A stretch of DNA of 64,000 bases, taken from the NCBI GenBank assembly GCA_949316235.1, contig OX438751.1, positions 7,030,413-7,094,412 on the forward strand, written 5' to 3'. The DNA comes from Oegoconia quadripuncta (lineage: Eukaryota; Arthropoda; Insecta; Lepidoptera; Autostichidae). The translations under genes were made by a program, and so were the position numbers. Under the pieces are notes generated by a model. It did not search any database. It worked only from the letters and a program-made list of their open reading frames with translations, and had not been told where the DNA came from. Shown piece by piece: positions 33,178 through 43,554 of the stretch. Each line of letters starts with the position of its first letter. The first letter of the stretch is position 1.

Positions 33178-33400
33178 ATCATTAACCCGTAAACATCCTA
33201 CTGCAGGCATATAGGCCTTCTCTCGTAAAATGAGGGAGTATGGCCCGTAGTCCACCACGCTGGCCCGTTTTAAGTGCAGTCTGATAAATGAACAAAAGTA
33301 ATTAAATTTAATTAAATTTAATTTAATTTACAAACACATTGGTACCGCACAGGTAAATTGGGAGACCGCGTCATAACCGCTGAACCACCGATGCTCTCGT
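33178..33400 (-). repeat. SINE family D, internally shortened
   Basis: 'tcctactgcaggcatatagg' and 'ccttctctcgtaaaatgagg' at the left are the 3' end; the right end has the reversed head 'gaccgcgtcataaccgctga' and 'accaccgatgct'. The middle (cytosine-rich part of the body) is deleted, and a (TTTAA)n run is present at 33300-33335. Confidence 0.7.
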
Positions 33401-33496
33401 TTATTTATTCTGGAAGAATATTTTTTTGCATATTTGAGGTTAGGAGTACGGTATTGTAGTGATAATTTTAGATCAGAAAAAGTTTTGTTCCTCTGT

Positions 33497-33724
33497 TATT
33501 AGTTTCGAATCCCGTGAGGGGTAACTGTTTGATGAATACGAACATTTATTCCCGATTATTCATGGACGTCTATATAAATATTTATGTATGTTTTTCCTTT
33601 GTCTAGATAACGGGAAAAACATACATAAATCTAGTATTTGGATGCTAGTATCCAAATACAAGCTTCGCTTAGTTTGGGGCTAGATGATTGGTGTAAGTGT
33701 CTGGAATATTTATTTATTTATTAG
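33497..33724 (+). repeat. SINE family B, head truncated
   Basis: Starts in the B box region ('agtttcgaatcccgtgaggg'), then the body; a local duplication repeats 'acataca/tagtatttggat' near 33615-33660 before 'gtttggggctagatgattgg'. Confidence 0.75.
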
Positions 33725-33729
33725 TAACT

Positions 33730-35215
33730 TAGTGTATAGTTTGAATGTAAATTCAAACAAGTCACTCCGCAATAATATCATTATTAAGTTTACTTACACA
33801 TCAGAAACTGCATTTTCACACAAGCGCAGTGTGTGGGCCCCTTTACGTATCATGTACGGTACGACCCTCGTCTGATTTATAACCCTTTTATAGCCCCCTA
33901 AAGTTTTCTAATTGTGCCTGTGCGCATCGTGAACGCAACGATCTTTAGCGTGATTAGTGCGTTTATGAGAATGCAACGTTGATGAGACAGGCACCGTGCG
34001 ACTTTGTAATAAATACTAGGAAATATCTAAGAACTCTCGCCAAAGAAAACCGTAAATAATTCGGAAAGAGTACTGCGAAAAAAACACATTTTAATAGGAT
34101 TAAAAATATTTTTTTTAGTTTTAGGACCTTAATATTTACCGTAAACATAATGTACCTTCTGTGTGGACGGTGAACGTAGTAAAGAATTTATTTTTTTATA
34201 TTTTGCCTTTGGACAAGAAAACATAAGCGAAATCTTTTTCCCCACGCAGACGGAGTCGCGGATTGAAAGATAGCGGTAAATAAAAGTTTAGATATTAAGA
34301 CTAAAAACAATCAAAATATATATATACGTATATATGTACATATAGAATGCAACAGAAAGCATAACAAATTTAAAACAAAGCAACAGATATCGAGTCATGT
34401 AGTAGGTAATTTCGCAATTTAGCTGGCAACACCGATGCACGCCGCAAATATTTCCCAGTCAATATTGCGAGCCGTGATCCTTTCGCGAGGTAATTGATAA
34501 TGACAGTAAATGATGCGTGACAGTAGCTGCGAGCGATATGTTGTAAGTAACACACGGTCGCGGACCACGCTCTATTATGGTATTGCCAAGTTTTAGATTT
34601 ATCCCCAGTTTTAAGGACAACATAAACTTTAATGGCAAAATTTTAAGCAAAATATATAACTTCAAGGAAATCTAGCATGGTTAGACCTAGAGATTATAAT
34701 ATTATCTAGAAATAAGTCCACACACCTCCAATTGCAGCAAAATACCTACCTACTCCTGTTAATAAGTTATTTAGATGTTGCGATAATTCATCGTATATAA
34801 ATAAAATACATGCAATTTAAACTTGACCAAAATACTATTTGATTATTTCTGTGAATGCTTTTAGTTTTTATTTTTTTTGCCTTTTTCGCAAATTTGTCAC
34901 TAATGCCTGGATTTGACAGAATATCATACAGAGAACCCCGATGTTTGACCATTAATTGTGGCATGTTCGTCGCTAAAGTTTACCCGTATCTCAAGAGGAA
35001 TCGGATTGGCAGAGACGCTGCATCGGCGATAGTCAAGGTTGACAGCTTTCTGTCCAAACTTGCCTTTTGAAAAGTAATTTAATGCTCTTGAAATGTTGAA
35101 AATTTTAAAATCTTTTACTCAATTGTTGTTGTTGATGTTCTTCTTATGATTTCATCCATTAATTTTGTTTTGTGAAACTCTCTTACAAACATTTTAAATT
35201 ACTAGGTTAATGAAG
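33730..35215. other. AT-rich intergenic DNA
   Basis: No gene supported. Frames at 34459-34665 and 34855-35070 are open, but their content is unrecognised and AT-biased. Confidence 0.4.
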
Positions 35216-35985
35216 GTTCTTGCTCGCAAGCTACTCTCCCCGTCAAATTCGGCGGCGGATTTCCCTGTGCCTGATGCTCATTGGCAATATTCTGAATACC
35301 CCAGTAGCTGATGTTGGCAGGAATCGTCTGTCGGAGAAGCAAACCCTTCCAGATGAAACCCTCCCTAAAACCCCAGAGGTTCCACAGTGGAGTACTTCAC
35401 TCTTGGAATCTTCTTTTGCTCGTAGTTTTAAACGAATCGGTCAGAGTTAGGTTACTAACTGTCACTAACTAAACTAAAACACTAAAACTAACTACTAAAA
35501 CTACTACTAAAACTACCACTAAAACTAAAACATTGGGTCACTGGCTGTAGTGCTTCCTTCGTCCAACATCGGCACCTTCCAGAAGCCTCTTAGACCTTAG
35601 ACCTTAGACCACGCCCCGCTTTAAAAGACTTAGTGCACCGGGTTCTTGCCGCTACCTTACCGGCAACACAGGAACCTATTGACCTCTGGACGATGGCAAG
35701 ACTCCGGACGACATCACCCATTGAGCTTCAAGGGTGCCCTCGTGTGGGATTTGACTTGCGTGAATACTTTGACAGCTTCCCATATTCCGGTTAGAGCCAG
35801 GAAGCTGCGGAAAACGCACTGACCCTCAGCACCGCAAAATATTCTCGTCCCGCCTATGAGTAAGAGTTTGCGACGTATGGAGGCCAAAAAGATGATTATG
35901 ACCGCTCAGCGCGGAAACGCCGCCAGTGTCATGGAGAAGACACGAGAGTCTTTTGATAACCTATGTATTTTAGAAATATTATGTA
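35216..35985 (+). repeat. Probable retroelement-derived block, class unknown
   Basis: GC content and codon-like text rise here ('LARKLLSPSNSAADF' in one frame at about 35222). A region at 35780-35940 ('aggaagctgcggaaaacgca', 'gcgacgtatggaggcc', 'gccgccagtgtcatggagaa') looks like a retrotransposon 3' UTR I have seen in Lepidoptera. Between them lies an imperfect (ACTAAA)n array at 35455-35530. No domain can be named. Confidence 0.3.
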
Positions 35986-36049
35986 TTTTTGTTATAATTT
36001 ATTATATTTGAATGTATTAGTTATGCATAATATTATAACTTTATTTTCC

Positions 36050-36160
36050 TCTAGTCAGGAGTTCCGGGTGAAAGCGCTTCCACATTTGGCTTCATCTCCA
36101 TGTAACATCAGGTGTATTTGAGGTCGGGCCCTGACCAGCGTGCTTAGAAAAATACAACAA
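36050..36160 (+). repeat. SINE family A, 3' fragment, diverged
   Basis: 'ttccgggtgaaagcgcttcc', 'tggcttcatctccatgtaac' and 'atcaggtgtatttgaggtc' followed by a degenerate end. Confidence 0.6.
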
Positions 36161-36164
36161 TTAT

Positions 36165-37250
36165 TATTGAGAACAGAATATTATGTAATTACGCAAATAG
36201 CTTAACAATTATGTTACGTTGGCAACACCATAATAAAATGTGGTAACCTATCCACCACATAATCTTGGCAGGATATTTATTTAAACAGCAGTGTTTACAT
36301 CTTAATGACGTACAAGAACCAATGATTTGCCGACAATCGAGCCGGCACCTCGTATAGATGTTATTAAATAAGTATGTGGAAATTACGGTTTGGTCATCGG
36401 TATAGAGTGTAATGTTGAAATTACTCTATGCAATGTGGGTAAAGGTAGGTCGGTATAGGGAAGTGTGAAAACTTCGAGAGGGCCAAATAGAGAAAATAAA
36501 GGAAAACTTCTGACCAATGCAAAACCAAAATTGCTGAAGCCAGAAACACAAAATTTGGATAATACTCATAGATACATTCATATAGACAAGCAGTAAAAAT
36601 GGATTTCTTTTGAAATTTAGTCCCTAAGGGATGATAGTTTGTGTCGGGAATTTTTTGGGTTCATCGATTTACTTTAACGTAGATAGGTTCTCTAGAGTTA
36701 CAAGGTACGCTTAAATATTGTAAATTACAAATAAAGACACTCCTATGGTGTAAAATGCGACATGAAACTTTGTAGAAAGAACTAATTCATTTTGAATCCT
36801 ATCTACCTACTTGAAATAGTATTGTGTCCAATTTCATTATCATATGTCAGAATTTATAATTGAATCAGAAGCTGGCCGTAGGAAAAATAATGCAACCCCA
36901 TCGAGTTTGGGCTTAATTGATTTGTTTTGACAAGTAGTCTGATCGTGGTAGATTCAGGATCTAATGATGGACCCGGAGGTGGTCCAAGAACTCAGCAACG
37001 CTATAGAATAAAACTTTCTAGTTCGGGCTTATGTTACTTGTCTTTGTGAATACTAGGATAATCTGTAATGTTTTATTTATTTTCTATTTTATTCAGGATA
37101 ACTACGGAATTTCAATGTTTTAACTTAACTCAATAATTTTACACTTAGTAGAAGCCAATTACGATCATCCACGTAGTATATACATTGTTATGAGAGTGAC
37201 ACTAAATTAAATGTTCAGGATCTCATGATGGAGCATTAAATGCTTTTTTT
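36165..37250. other. AT-rich intergenic DNA
   Basis: Nothing recognised apart from 'cggatctaatgatggacccg'-like text near 36955-36985 that may belong to a LINE. Confidence 0.4.
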
Positions 37251-37254
37251 ATTG

Positions 37255-37310
37255 TTAACTAGACACGCTTTTGACCACAATCTCACCTGATGGAAAGTGA
37301 CGATGTGGTC
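37255..37310 (-). repeat. Reverse-transcriptase element 3' tail
   Basis: 'cttttgaccacaatctcacc' and 'tgatggaaagtgacgatgtg' are the reverse complement of the tail at 28740-28815. Confidence 0.65.
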
Positions 37311-37976
37311 GAAGAATAAGCATGATTGGTTTTACCCGACTACGGAGGTCAAAACCTATGCAATGAAGACGCTAAATTATAAAGACCTCCGACTGTAGGA
37401 AAATCAATTTATATGGTACGATTTCGTTTGAGAAAACAAACACTTAGGTAATCGATAAATAGGATATTTGACACATAACAGAGACCTTATGTTTCTGGAT
37501 TCGGCATATACCTAGACCTACGATGGTTGCTTATAGCTTTTGTAATGATAGATTTAAAGATAAGCGTTTAATTTTGCAGTTTTTTAGATTATAAGTTTTA
37601 TTTTTTTATTTATTAACAAATTTTGTGATGAATAAAATAATGTCTTTTTATTTTTAAAGAAATATTTTTAATCTAGAATTTATTTCGCTTACAATTCAGT
37701 CATTGATATGGAATTACTTTCTGATATGACCCTATAATGTAGCTGAGTAAAATACATATAACAACGAAAAAAAAAGAAGCATCAATGCCTGTCGAATAAA
37801 TTGGTAATTCTGTATTTCCAATAACTCTTTTACGTTTGTACCTACTTGTCTATAAACGAAGTATGGAGGTAAAGTCGGCGCTTAGCGCTTGTAGAAAGTC
37901 ACGCTTTCTGTCGTACAGGTTTGTATTTATTAGCGTTCATTCACATACTTTGTCTGTTTATTATCTTAAGGCGAAG

Positions 37977-38051
37977 TTTGATTTAATCCACATAGACTAC
38001 ATTTGATTTAGTCCATATAGACTAAATTTGATTTAATCCACATAGACTAAA
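37977..38051 (+). repeat. Tandem repeat, three 25-bp units
   Basis: Units of TTTGATTTAATCCACATAGA + CTAAA type, with a few substitutions in unit 2 (TTTAGTCCATATAG). Confidence 0.92.
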
Positions 38052-38152
38052 TTGTTAAAGGTGCCTTGTCAATAAAGAATCCGTATAGTTTCGCCATGTC
38101 CGCCTCTCTGTCTGTCTGCATATCTGTCCGAGGTTTAGCTCAGAGGCTTTTA

Positions 38153-38483
38153 GGCCCGTATTAATAAACCAATCTCAATACAAGTCTTGAGGCAGTATCA
38201 CATAGATGCGTTTTAAGCAGTTGACGCTATCTCAAGCTCCGTGCTAATTTATAAACCAATGTCGATGTCTACTCAGCTGAGATCACTTCCTAAGTATTCG
38301 CCTCAGCGGCGAATGAATGATAGTCTTGAGTTTCGTTTGTTCATACGCGCACCTCTCAAGTGAATACTGCTTGAGTATGCACGTGCTTTTCAGGTCTCAA
38401 GTTAGGTTTATTAATTAACACGTTTACTTGACATAGGTCACAAGACTATTCTCAATCTTGAGAATGGTTTATTAATACGGGCC
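38153..38483. mobile_element. PIF/Harbinger MITE, 331 bp
   Basis: Terminal inverted repeats GGCCCGTATTAATAAACCA (19 bases, exact at both ends), extending imperfectly inward. A TTA target duplication flanks it (38150-38152 and 38484-38486), diagnostic for PIF/Harbinger. The interior has several TCTCAAG/CTTGAGA motifs and no coding capacity. Confidence 0.9.
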
Positions 38484-38537
38484 TTAGATTGAGATGACCT
38501 TAAGTTCATGCTTGATAATCTGTTCCATATTTTTTTT

Positions 38538-38776
38538 ATAATAATATAAATAAATATTACGGACACTTACACAAATCATTATCTATAGTCCCAAAGTAAC
38601 CAAAGCTTTTACTATGGATACTAGATCGTTATTTATCCGTTGATAAACATACATAAATATTTATATAAACATCCATGACTCGGGAATAAATGTCCGTATT
38701 CATAACACATTCATTTACCCCTCGAACCCGCAACCGTTGGTTTTGCTGACACTATCCACTATACCAATCGGTCGTC
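38538..38776 (-). repeat. SINE family B
   Basis: Full body in reverse, 'tttacccctcgaacccgcaa' (B box damaged by a deletion), and head 'ctgacactatccactatacc' and 'aatcggtcgtc' at the right. Confidence 0.82.
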
Positions 38777-38779
38777 ATA

Positions 38780-38857
38780 TTTTAAAACAGTATCACAAAA
38801 ATAGTATTGAGACGGAGACGCGATCTCAATCTCAAGATCGATTTATTAGTACGGCCC
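38780..38857. mobile_element. Harbinger MITE remnant, right end
   Basis: Ends '...tctcaagatcgatttatta' and 'gtacggccc' followed by TTA, a diverged match to the right end of 38153-38483. The left end is not found; the SINE at 38538-38776 lies against it. Confidence 0.6.
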
Positions 38858-39205
38858 TTAGTACTAGAAAGCTGTAATTTGGCAAGGCTATAACATATTA
38901 GTCACGCAGACAAAGTGGTAAAACAAAATCTCGAAAAATATATTTTTTTAGGGTACCTCCCCTACACGTAAAGTGGGGATTAATTTTCTTTTATTTTTGT
39001 ACCCCATCGTGCGGACTGGTGTGATTTTAAATATCTACCGGAACGTTATTATAAAAGCGACTGGTATGGCCAGCAAGTTTATTTTTATATCTTTTATTTA
39101 CATTATGTATTTCACTATTTTAACTAAATAAATGCAGATTCTTTCTTATGTACATTAAGTTTTCGTAAATATATTGCGAAATTCACAATATGGCGAAAGT
39201 TTTAA

Positions 39206-39497
39206 CGCCTCCGTGGCTCAATGTAAACAACATTGAGTTTACATAGGAATGCATATTTAGTACTCGGTTTGGTTGGTGGTCGGGCATATAAAATGTCCGC
39301 CTGGCTAGCTACCACCATCGTATCTAAATCTGCCGCCAAACAGCAATGTTAATAGCATTGTTGTGTACCGGTTGTCAGAGATAAGATAACCAGTCCCCCA
39401 AATAAGATGGGGTTTCCGGGTCAGTACGCTACCACCTTCGGCCTCATCTTCACTTAACATCAGGTGTGATTGGGGTCAACCCGTTGTGGATAAAAAA
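39206..39497 (+). repeat. SINE family A with deleted B box
   Basis: Head 'cgcctccgtggctcaatgta' and 'aacaacattgagtttaca', then directly 'tgcatatttagtactcggtt'; the B-box segment is missing. Body and A-rich end are intact. Confidence 0.85.
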
Positions 39498-40007
39498 GAA
39501 GGTACATTTCACAACTCCGTCTGGATTATACTCATCCCTTAGTCATCTTTTAATAAGATTAGAGTTAGTCTGTCGGATGAGAACTACACGGTTCGCCAGC
39601 TATGCATTTCATCTTAAATAGTTTCGAGTTTATGAATATTATCATTTGAGAATTGATTACAAACCACGCTTTTAGAATCATAAAACGTTGTTCAATGGCC
39701 ACCCGAGTTTTATGGGCCAATGCTATTCCAACTAACCTTTCGTTATGAGAAACTTGCTACATAAGTACACAGTCATACAAAATGTAAGAAGATCGAGTGT
39801 TAATTAAACAAAATAAGAATACGCTAATATCAAATAATTCTGACTTCCCAGATAAATGTGAAAGTGTGTTCGTTTGTATTTTCTTCACATAGTAAAGTGT
39901 AGCCTGATATTTTGAAATGTGATAAAGAATTACATGAACAAGGGTTACGGAAAATACGAAAAAATCTAATACAAGTAGCTAACAGAATTACATACAAAGC
40001 GTGCATA

Positions 40008-40215
40008 CTATCCCAAATCGGGTGGTCAGAGATCTTCCAAATATTAAAAGTTTAATGCTTGAAATAACATATTACGAAATATACAGAAATACACACCTGA
40101 TAGGGGTTGAGCCCATCGCTGTTGCAAGCCTAATGTATTTGGTGTAACTTCCGTTAGTCATCTTTTACGACGCCCATGGGATGACGTGCCGGAAACCACA
40201 CGGCACAGAATAACA
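40008..40215 (+). repeat. Interspersed repeat, family E
   Basis: 'actatcccaaatcgggtggt', 'cagagatcttccaaatatta', 'tacagaaatacacacctgat', 'aggggttgagcccatcgctg' and 'gacgcccatgggatgacg'. Colinear with 23500-23750. Confidence 0.65.
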
Positions 40216-40618
40216 TAAAGATAATAACCATTATATTCTGTATAACAATACTATAAAAAGAAATAGTTCAATCAAAGGTTTTATAAAAGTCCTCAGCATA
40301 AGGTCGCTATAGCTCTCCAGTGAAGTGGGCACTCGTGGCCGGAGATCAAAGTTGCAATTTACATACAAAGTCCTGACCCCGCATAACATGAGTGAAAGAA
40401 GACAGAACTATACTATACACGATATCATGTAACGACCTTTGACAAGCTTATCCTACCTACTAAATAGAAAAATAGTAACAATCCCATTCAGTGTCGTTTA
40501 AATTAAGAGAAGAAGTTATTGGAAATTTAATGAAGAGGTTGATTTTAAATAATTATTTATATAAAAAAAGACATAGCAAGAGGTGGAACCATTGAAGGAA
40601 AATTGGCATAGGGTGAAA

Positions 40619-40895
40619 GACGACCTGTTTGGTGTAGTGATTAGAAACTCTGACCACTATACCAAAAGGTCGCGGATTCGAATCCCGCTAGCGGCATATG
40701 TATTGTATGATGAATACGGACATGTGTACCCCAGTTATAAATGTTTTCATTTGTCATAAGTATTTATTTACAAAAAAAAATGTATTTATATAGCATATCA
40801 ACCATCTGGTATCCACAACACAAGCCTGTAGTTGCTTAATGTGGAACTAGATGGCATTGTCTGTATGTCCAAAGACATTTATTTATTAATAATTT
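40619..40895 (+). repeat. tRNA-headed SINE, family C
   Basis: 'cgacctgtttggtgtagtga', B box GATTCGAATCC, body and (ATTT)n tail; close to 17475-17760. Confidence 0.88.
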
Positions 40896-41269
40896 ATTTA
40901 TTGCTTATTTATTTAAGAAGGGCGTTCATATGCCAAGGGGTCTACGCCAGTAGTGGTTTAACAGCCCGTATCAAATATTGCTAGGTTACATTAAATGATA
41001 TAGAAGAAATAGTCCAATCAGCCTAGCAGTCATTCCTCTGTCAGATAAACATTGCAGTATAATAACTATCAAGAAGCTGAATTGAAGAAAATTTATTTGC
41101 CCAAAATTCCATGGCTATGTATCATTGTCAACGAGTCGATACTGGTTAGTAAAAGATCCATATTCCATGCCTTGGTTGTTTGCATTATGAATGAAGAACG
41201 ATGAATGAATAGCCAAGAAGAAGCTTAATGCAAATGCTCGGTATGTATGGTATATCGAATTACACTTCT

Positions 41270-41390
41270 CCGAAGAATCCTGAATCCTAAAACCTTGGGA
41301 TCTTCAAGAGCAGGGTGAATAGGCATCTACTGAGATCGCGTGCTTCATCTTCGCCCACATCGTCACTTCCCAGTTAAACATAAAAAAAAG
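41270..41390 (+). repeat. Reverse-transcriptase element 3' end
   Basis: 'gggatcttcaagagcagggt' and 'gaataggcatctactgagat' correspond to the LGSFKARVNRHL-type end of the RT ORF, followed by the 'cttcatcttcgcccacatcg' tail and A-rich sequence. Confidence 0.6.
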
Positions 41391-41541
41391 AACGTTTCGG
41401 CGAAGCACGGCTCGCCGATTGACGAGTACATTGCGGAGTCTTCTCATGACCAACATTTTTAATTAAAACAAACATGGTAATGTACTCGGCACTCGGGGAA
41501 CCGTGCTTGGGCGAAATGTTGTAGCGAAACGTCTAATTCGA
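41391..41541. mobile_element. Imperfect inverted-repeat element, about 150 bp
   Basis: 'cgtttcggcgaagcacgg' and 'gacgagtacatt' at the left face 'aatgtactcggcactcgggg' and 'ccgtgcttgggcgaaatg', then 'agcgaaacgtc', at the right. Arms of about 40-50 bases with gaps. Possibly a MITE; ends and class uncertain. Confidence 0.5.
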
Positions 41542-41869
41542 TACACCATTAAACGCCCCAATTTCTGAGAGAAATGATTAGACTAGAAATGATGTCAATG
41601 TCAGTCTGTTGGTTTGTCAATGACATAATTATTGTTGCGCACGCGGCCAAAGCGACCCTAATGAAGGGTTGTCTCCCTTAACCCAGGGGTCGTATTATGC
41701 AAGCTTCCCTCCCGATTATTAGACAATTTGTCATTGAATATTATTATGGTTAACATAATTATTATGATAACTTTTTGTTAGGCTAGTGAGGTTTATATAT
41801 GAGGTATGTCAAAGTCAAGACAATAAGAAAAAAATCACATTTACATTTTTTAAGCTACCACTTTTTTAA

Positions 41870-42095
41870 CACACATTTTTTTCTGAGAAGAACAAGGCTC
41901 TCCAAGAATTACTCTATTCAAAAAAGGGCTTTATATTAAGGAACAATTTATTTCATTTTTGTTTGTCCTGGCATGCGAACGAAGTGATTATCTTCGCAGA
42001 TAATTATCATCCAAAAACTGATATTTTATAATATGCTTTCTTAATAAATCTATAAATTGATTGAACAGAAGATTTTGGATGTCAACGGGAATTAG
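41870..42095 (-). pseudogene. Non-LTR reverse transcriptase C-terminus, short copy
   Basis: The - strand reads PVDIQNLLFNQFIDLLRK, then a frame with IIKYQFLDDN, parallel to the better copy at 52588-53090 (VPVGIQNLPFNKFK ... KKAYYNISDFLDD). A dead fragment about 250 bases upstream of the Wnt10 promoter. Confidence 0.6.
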
Positions 42096-42340
42096 CATAG
42101 TATAGCTTAGCATTGTAAACATAGATATTGCATATGAATATATTAAAGTTACCTTAGTCTACTGTATACTTACACTATTAGTTGTTAAAGAATTGATTAT
42201 GAAAATGTTATTGTAGACTCTCTACGAATAATCAATAAAAAACAGCAACGAAATTCCTTAAAAAATAAATCCCTAACTAAAGCCAATAACAACGGGATAA
42301 CGTTTCCCATGGCCGGGAATAAACGCGTGGGGCGGCATTT

Positions 42341-42371
42341 TATATAGGCAGGGATAGCGTCCACGGTGCCA
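42341..42371 (+). promoter_or_regulatory. Candidate Wnt10 core promoter (TATA box and initiator)
   Basis: TATATAGG begins at 42341, and an initiator-like 'gccActgtc' has its A at 42371, exactly 30 bases on, the usual TATA-to-start spacing. The 150 bases that follow are CpG-rich, unlike the AT-rich surroundings. A start here would give a leader of about 570 bases. No transcript evidence is available; another weak candidate is 'ccctataac' near 42510. Confidence 0.45.
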
Positions 42372-42460
42372 CTGTCAAACGAGATCTCTTTGTGTGCGGC
42401 CGCCTGTCCCACCAGTGCAAGTTGTGCCGAAATTGTTAAATAATCGCGTAAACAAGGATA

Positions 42461-42947
42461 ATGAAATTAATAAACAAGTAGGTGGGGCACGGGAAGGCGT
42501 GCGGACGCCCCCCTATAACTTTTTTCCCCGAGAGCTGGGCGGCGCGAGAACACGCCTCGCACCCACGCGCAAACGCACCGCTGCGGCGCCGACATGCCCC
42601 GCCAAACACGCTCTATAGACAAGCCGACGGCAACGCGCCGACGGCACGCCGAATAATGTAAACAAACAATTCCATAAAAATGCGAAAAAAGTGGCGGAAC
42701 TTTCCACGAAACCAAATTCAAAAAAAAAAATACGAGAGGTGCGGTGATGTCGCAAAGCTACCGCTTCAACTTACTAATTGCTAAATAACGCACATGGTTC
42801 ACGATTGATAATTGCGCGAAAATAAAGTGCAAAGACTTACACAATTCGTTCGTAGTTGTAACTAGTGTGGACGAAAAACTTGTGAATAAACTAAAGTGAC
42901 AAGCGGAAACGATGAAACCGCGAAGAAAGGAAGTGTTACCAACATGA
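42461..42947 (+). promoter_or_regulatory. Wnt10 leader with seven upstream ATGs
   Basis: If the leader is unspliced it contains short upstream frames at 42461-42481 (6 codons), 42594-42656 (20 codons), 42656-42661 (ATG followed at once by TAA), 42680-42784 (34 codons), 42747-42788 (13 codons, other frame), 42794-42808 (4 codons) and 42912-42947 (11 codons). The last one stops in TGA that overlaps the main ATG as ATGA (42944-42947). The first half, up to about 42660, is CpG-rich. The peptides look random; any effect would be through ribosome traffic. Confidence 0.5.
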
Positions 42948-43041
42948 AAAAGCTGCGAACTAATCGGGAAAAACACAGGATGATCAAACTATTTCCACGG
43001 GCCATAGTTTTTTTACTGTTCTTTTCATTCAGAATGGTGAG
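42944..43041 (+). CDS. Wnt10: Wnt10 exon 1, signal-peptide exon (partial gene)
   Basis: This would be the secretion signal of a Wnt ligand. From the ATG at 42944 (A at -3) the frame gives a basic stretch of 19 residues, a hydrophobic core IVFLLFFSF, and then RMV. The next in-frame codon is a stop unless splicing occurs at the consensus donor AG|GTAAGT (43040-43047). That cut leaves two bases (AG), phase 2, and the exon at 54788 begins with one base (C), together giving serine. An internal ATG at 42980 would make a shorter, more typical signal peptide starting MIKLFPR, so the true start is uncertain. An alternative donor, ATG|GTGAGG after 43036, would be phase 0 and would not fit exon 2. The link to exon 2 is inferred from phase, strand, signal-peptide content and the promoter-like DNA upstream; an unseen exon between them cannot be excluded. 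Confidence 0.65.
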
Positions 43042-43554
43042 GTAAGTAAGCTATTTCTGCTTAGAAACCTTATCGCCATACCATTAGACCAATTAGCTAA
43101 AGATTTTATAGGTGTACAACCAAGTTATTTTCATACAGCCGTGAAAACTAGCAGCATACAAATGTGTGTGGATACTTAAATCAAACAGAGACAATAAGCT
43201 AACGAGCGTCAAACAAATAGGGGCGTCACAATGAATACGAAACGAAAACATCACAACACTAATCACGCAAAACGCGCCCAAGTAGACAACATGCCGTCTA
43301 ATGAATAATGATAATGATACTGTAATGAATAATGATAGGGTAACGGTAATGAATGTTAATGGATGCAAATTTAAAAGGTGACAATCATTTTGTCGGCCAC
43401 CCAATAGCGGAGATTTACGGAGTATGCTAATGCCGCTCGATATGCCACTGCACGTGGCTGCATAATCACTCGCTCATTGCCATGTGATTGATATTCGCTG
43501 CCACGGAAATTGCAGCCGCCTGGAACAGGCTCTGATGTCTTTCGCTAAGAGTCT

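Noticed and set aside
42394..42755. Long frames on both strands over the CpG-rich Wnt10 leader
   Set aside because: They arise from low stop-codon frequency in CpG-rich DNA; the strand, phase and start evidence favour the ATG at 42944 (or 42980).
43093..43404. 103-codon - strand frame with hydrophobic text in intron 1
   Set aside because: Driven by repetitive GATAATG/ATGAATAATG text on the + strand; no family resemblance and no support as a gene.
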